From contig NZ_JBDZDT010000011.1 of the NCBI RefSeq assembly GCF_040049275.1, positions 62,001-126,000 on the forward strand: DNA of 64,000 nucleotides, given 5' to 3'. The notes beneath the pieces are model-generated. The model was not told where the DNA came from. It ran no database searches and was given only the letters and a program-made list of their open reading frames with translations. Of this stretch, positions 62,551 to 64,000 are shown one piece after another (position 1 is the first letter of the stretch; the number at the start of each line of letters is the position of its first letter). The position numbers and the translations under genes were made by a program. This stretch comes from Aquabacter sp040049275 (lineage in GTDB: Bacteria > Pseudomonadota > Alphaproteobacteria > Rhizobiales > Xanthobacteraceae).

Positions 62551-63840
62551 TCACTTCTTCAGGCAGGCGGCGTCCATCTTGTCGGCCGCCTCCTGGACGC
62601 TGATCAGGCCGGCGGGGAAGGCGTTGTTCATGACCTGCACATAGGTGTCCGCGCACTTCGCCCGGTAATAAAGGAGCGGGGTGCCGAAGAAGTACTTCAC
62701 GTCCTTGTTGCGGGCGTTCAGCTCGGCGAAATAGTCCTTATGCGGGCTCACGATCTTGGCCGGATCGGACTTGAGGCCGCTCTGGAGCGAGACTTCGCTC
62801 ATCCACTTCGTGCCGTTCTCCGCAGTCGCCATGGATTTCAGGAGCGCGCCCGCGCAGTCCTTGTTCTTGCTCTTCGAATACATCACGAAGCTGCCGGCCA
62901 CCGCGAGGGTCTTGCAGTCGGGGCAGTCGCCCTTGTCCATGGCGGGGAACTGCATGATGCCGAGGGGGAAATTCTCCGGCATGCCGCCCTTCTCCGGCGA
63001 GGCGAAGGCGCGGCCCGTGAACCAGCTGGGGTCCGGGAAGGTGAGCGCGCCGGGGGTGTTGTAGAAGTAGAAGTGGCTCTCGCCGAGCTTCAGGGTGGAG
63101 AAGCTCTTGGGATAGGCGCCCGCATCCACGAGGCCCTTGAACCAGGTCATCACCTCGGCGACGCGCGGGTCCTTGAAGGACAGTTCGCCGTTGAGGAGCT
63201 TGGCGTAATCATCCTTGCCGAGCTTGCGCAGCAGGGATTCGAACAGGAGCAGGCCGCCCGGGAACGGCCGGTCGCCCACGCCCTGAGAGACCGGGGTGAT
63301 GCCGGCGGCGACGCCCTTCTTCACGAGGTCGGCGAACTGGGCCTGGGTGAGCTGGAAGGAGGCGGGAACCTCGACCCCGACCTTCTTCACCAGATCCTTG
63401 TTGTAATAGAGTTCGACCGTATAGGCCTCGACCGGCACGCCATAGACCTTGCCCTTGGAGGTCCAGGCGGGCTTGGCCCAGTCTTCCAGGCCATTGAGGT
63501 CGATATAGCCGTCGAGCGGCTCAAGGAAGCCGCCGGCCAGAAATTCCGGCTGGTCGGGCTCCATGTAGAAGATGTCCGGTGCCTGGCCGGTGCGCACGGC
63601 GGACTTCGCCTGGGTGTAGATGTCCGCCTTGGGGATGAAGCTCAGCTTCACCGAGCACTGCTTGTTGGCCGCCTCGAAGTCCTTGACCCGCGCGGTCACC
63701 CAATCCTTCTTGGCCGGCTCGTCCGGCCAGTTGCTCCACATGGTGATCTGTGTGGGCTCCTGCGCGGCCGCATGGCCGGCGCCCCCGATCGCTGCTGCTG
63801 CCAGAATGGCCGCGGCCCCGATCCCCCGAATGCTCCTCAT
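62551..63840 (-). CDS. ABC sugar-binding protein, extracellular solute-binding family 1
   Basis: This 429-residue periplasmic protein has a signal peptide (IGAAAILAAAAIGGAGHAAAQ near 6-26) and the family 1 pattern: ITMWSNWPDEPAKK near 32-45, RTGQAPDIFYMEPDQPEFLA near 83-102 and YYNKDLVKKVGVEVP near 145-160. ATG 63840 is chosen for the signal peptide and a GGGAG upstream. It is the first gene of the operon. The ligand is unknown; the downstream dehydrogenase and DapA-type genes suggest a sugar, aldonate or uronate. Confidence 0.92.
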   Translation of the reverse strand: MRSIRGIGAAAILAAAAIGGAGHAAAQEPTQITMWSNWPDEPAKKDWVTARVKDFEAANKQCSVKLSFIPKADIYTQAKSAVRTGQAPDIFYMEPDQPEFLAGGFLEPLDGYIDLNGLEDWAKPAWTSKGKVYGVPVEAYTVELYYNKDLVKKVGVEVPASFQLTQAQFADLVKKGVAAGITPVSQGVGDRPFPGGLLLFESLLRKLGKDDYAKLLNGELSFKDPRVAEVMTWFKGLVDAGAYPKSFSTLKLGESHFYFYNTPGALTFPDPSWFTGRAFASPEKGGMPENFPLGIMQFPAMDKGDCPDCKTLAVAGSFVMYSKSKNKDCAGALLKSMATAENGTKWMSEVSLQSGLKSDPAKIVSPHKDYFAELNARNKDVKYFFGTPLLYYRAKCADTYVQVMNNAFPAGLISVQEAADKMDAACLKK

Positions 63841-63901
63841 TGGCGCTACTCCCTTGGATAAATGTTCTGGTTTTGGCGGGAGAGTGAGGGCGAGGTTTCT
63901 C

Positions 63902-63976
63902 ATTGTCAATAATGAAACGCCATTCGGCATTTATTTCCGCGAATACCGCAGCGCAAACAATCATATTATTGACAAT
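63902..63976. promoter_or_regulatory. 12-bp inverted repeat pair, candidate GntR looping operator
   Basis: ATTGTCAATAAT (63902-63913) and ATTATTGACAAT (63965-63976) are perfect reverse complements. Their centres are 63 bp apart, equal to six helical turns at 10.5 bp, and they lie 62 to 136 bp upstream of the binding-protein start. The arms are much more AT-rich than the surroundings. Two same-face sites in an operon promoter suit cooperative binding or looping by the FCD-GntR protein encoded in the operon; the regulator link is inference. Confidence 0.55.
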
Positions 63977-64000
63977 CAATCTGCCGCCGGGGATTGTCCG

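Overview
This window is high-GC DNA with tightly packed genes and many ATGA or TGATG start/stop overlaps. It looks like a chromosomal segment of an alphaproteobacterium, most likely Hyphomicrobiales and plausibly Xanthobacteraceae-like. That placement is an inference from ExoF/ExoY-type polysaccharide genes, GcvA-type LysR and FCD-type GntR regulators, the Mrp-type antiporter and a dispersed GTCATGCCCGGG-type palindromic repeat. No rRNA, tRNA, CRISPR array, phage or insertion sequence was recognised.

Layout. (1) 1-4454: a minus-strand uptake operon (binding protein, ATPase, permease) ending in a zinc deacylase cut by the window edge, with a divergent LysR regulator. (2) 4690-10163: a seven-gene Mrp/Mbh-like cation/proton antiporter operon with an unusual three-domain fused subunit. 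(3) 10497-19026: an RND efflux adaptor and pump, a patatin-like lipase, a GntP-family permease and a GltS-type symporter; a 600-bp block of REP-like palindromes separates the two transporters. (4) 19076-20215: a lipoprotein alpha/beta hydrolase.

(5) 20303-53175: a roughly 33-kb exopolysaccharide locus. Its parts are UDP-galactopyranose mutase; a five-gene nucleotide-sugar set (C-methyltransferase, glucose-1-phosphate cytidylyltransferase, epimerase, RmlC-like cupin, SAF-domain oxidoreductase); eight glycosyltransferases, one of them fused to a methyltransferase; an ExoY-like priming transferase; a Wzy-like polymerase; two paralogous MOP flippases; a Wzz/BY-kinase co-polymerase; an ExoF-like export protein; a NodB-type deacetylase; a secreted glycosidase-like protein; and a LuxR-type regulator with a degenerate receiver. 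An AT-rich noncoding island (about 29,870-30,470) lies upstream of the regulator and carries a palindrome, a possible 13-codon leader ORF and a terminator. The parts fit a Wzx/Wzy-type pathway: ExoY loads the first sugar on undecaprenyl phosphate, the glycosyltransferases extend it, a flippase moves the repeat unit, Wzy polymerises it, and the Wzz-like protein with the ExoF-like protein controls length and export.

(6) 53339-55825: an FtsK/SpoIIIE translocase with no visible membrane domain. (7) 56080-63840: an eight-gene minus-strand carbohydrate operon (binding protein, two permeases, ATPase, Gfo/Idh dehydrogenase, GntR regulator, SDR, DapA-family aldolase). It is preceded by a perfect 12-bp inverted repeat whose arms are 63 bp apart centre to centre, a candidate looping operator for the GntR regulator.

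Start codons were chosen from Shine-Dalgarno sequences, overlap with neighbours and family alignment from memory. No database search was possible, so product names rest on motif recognition.
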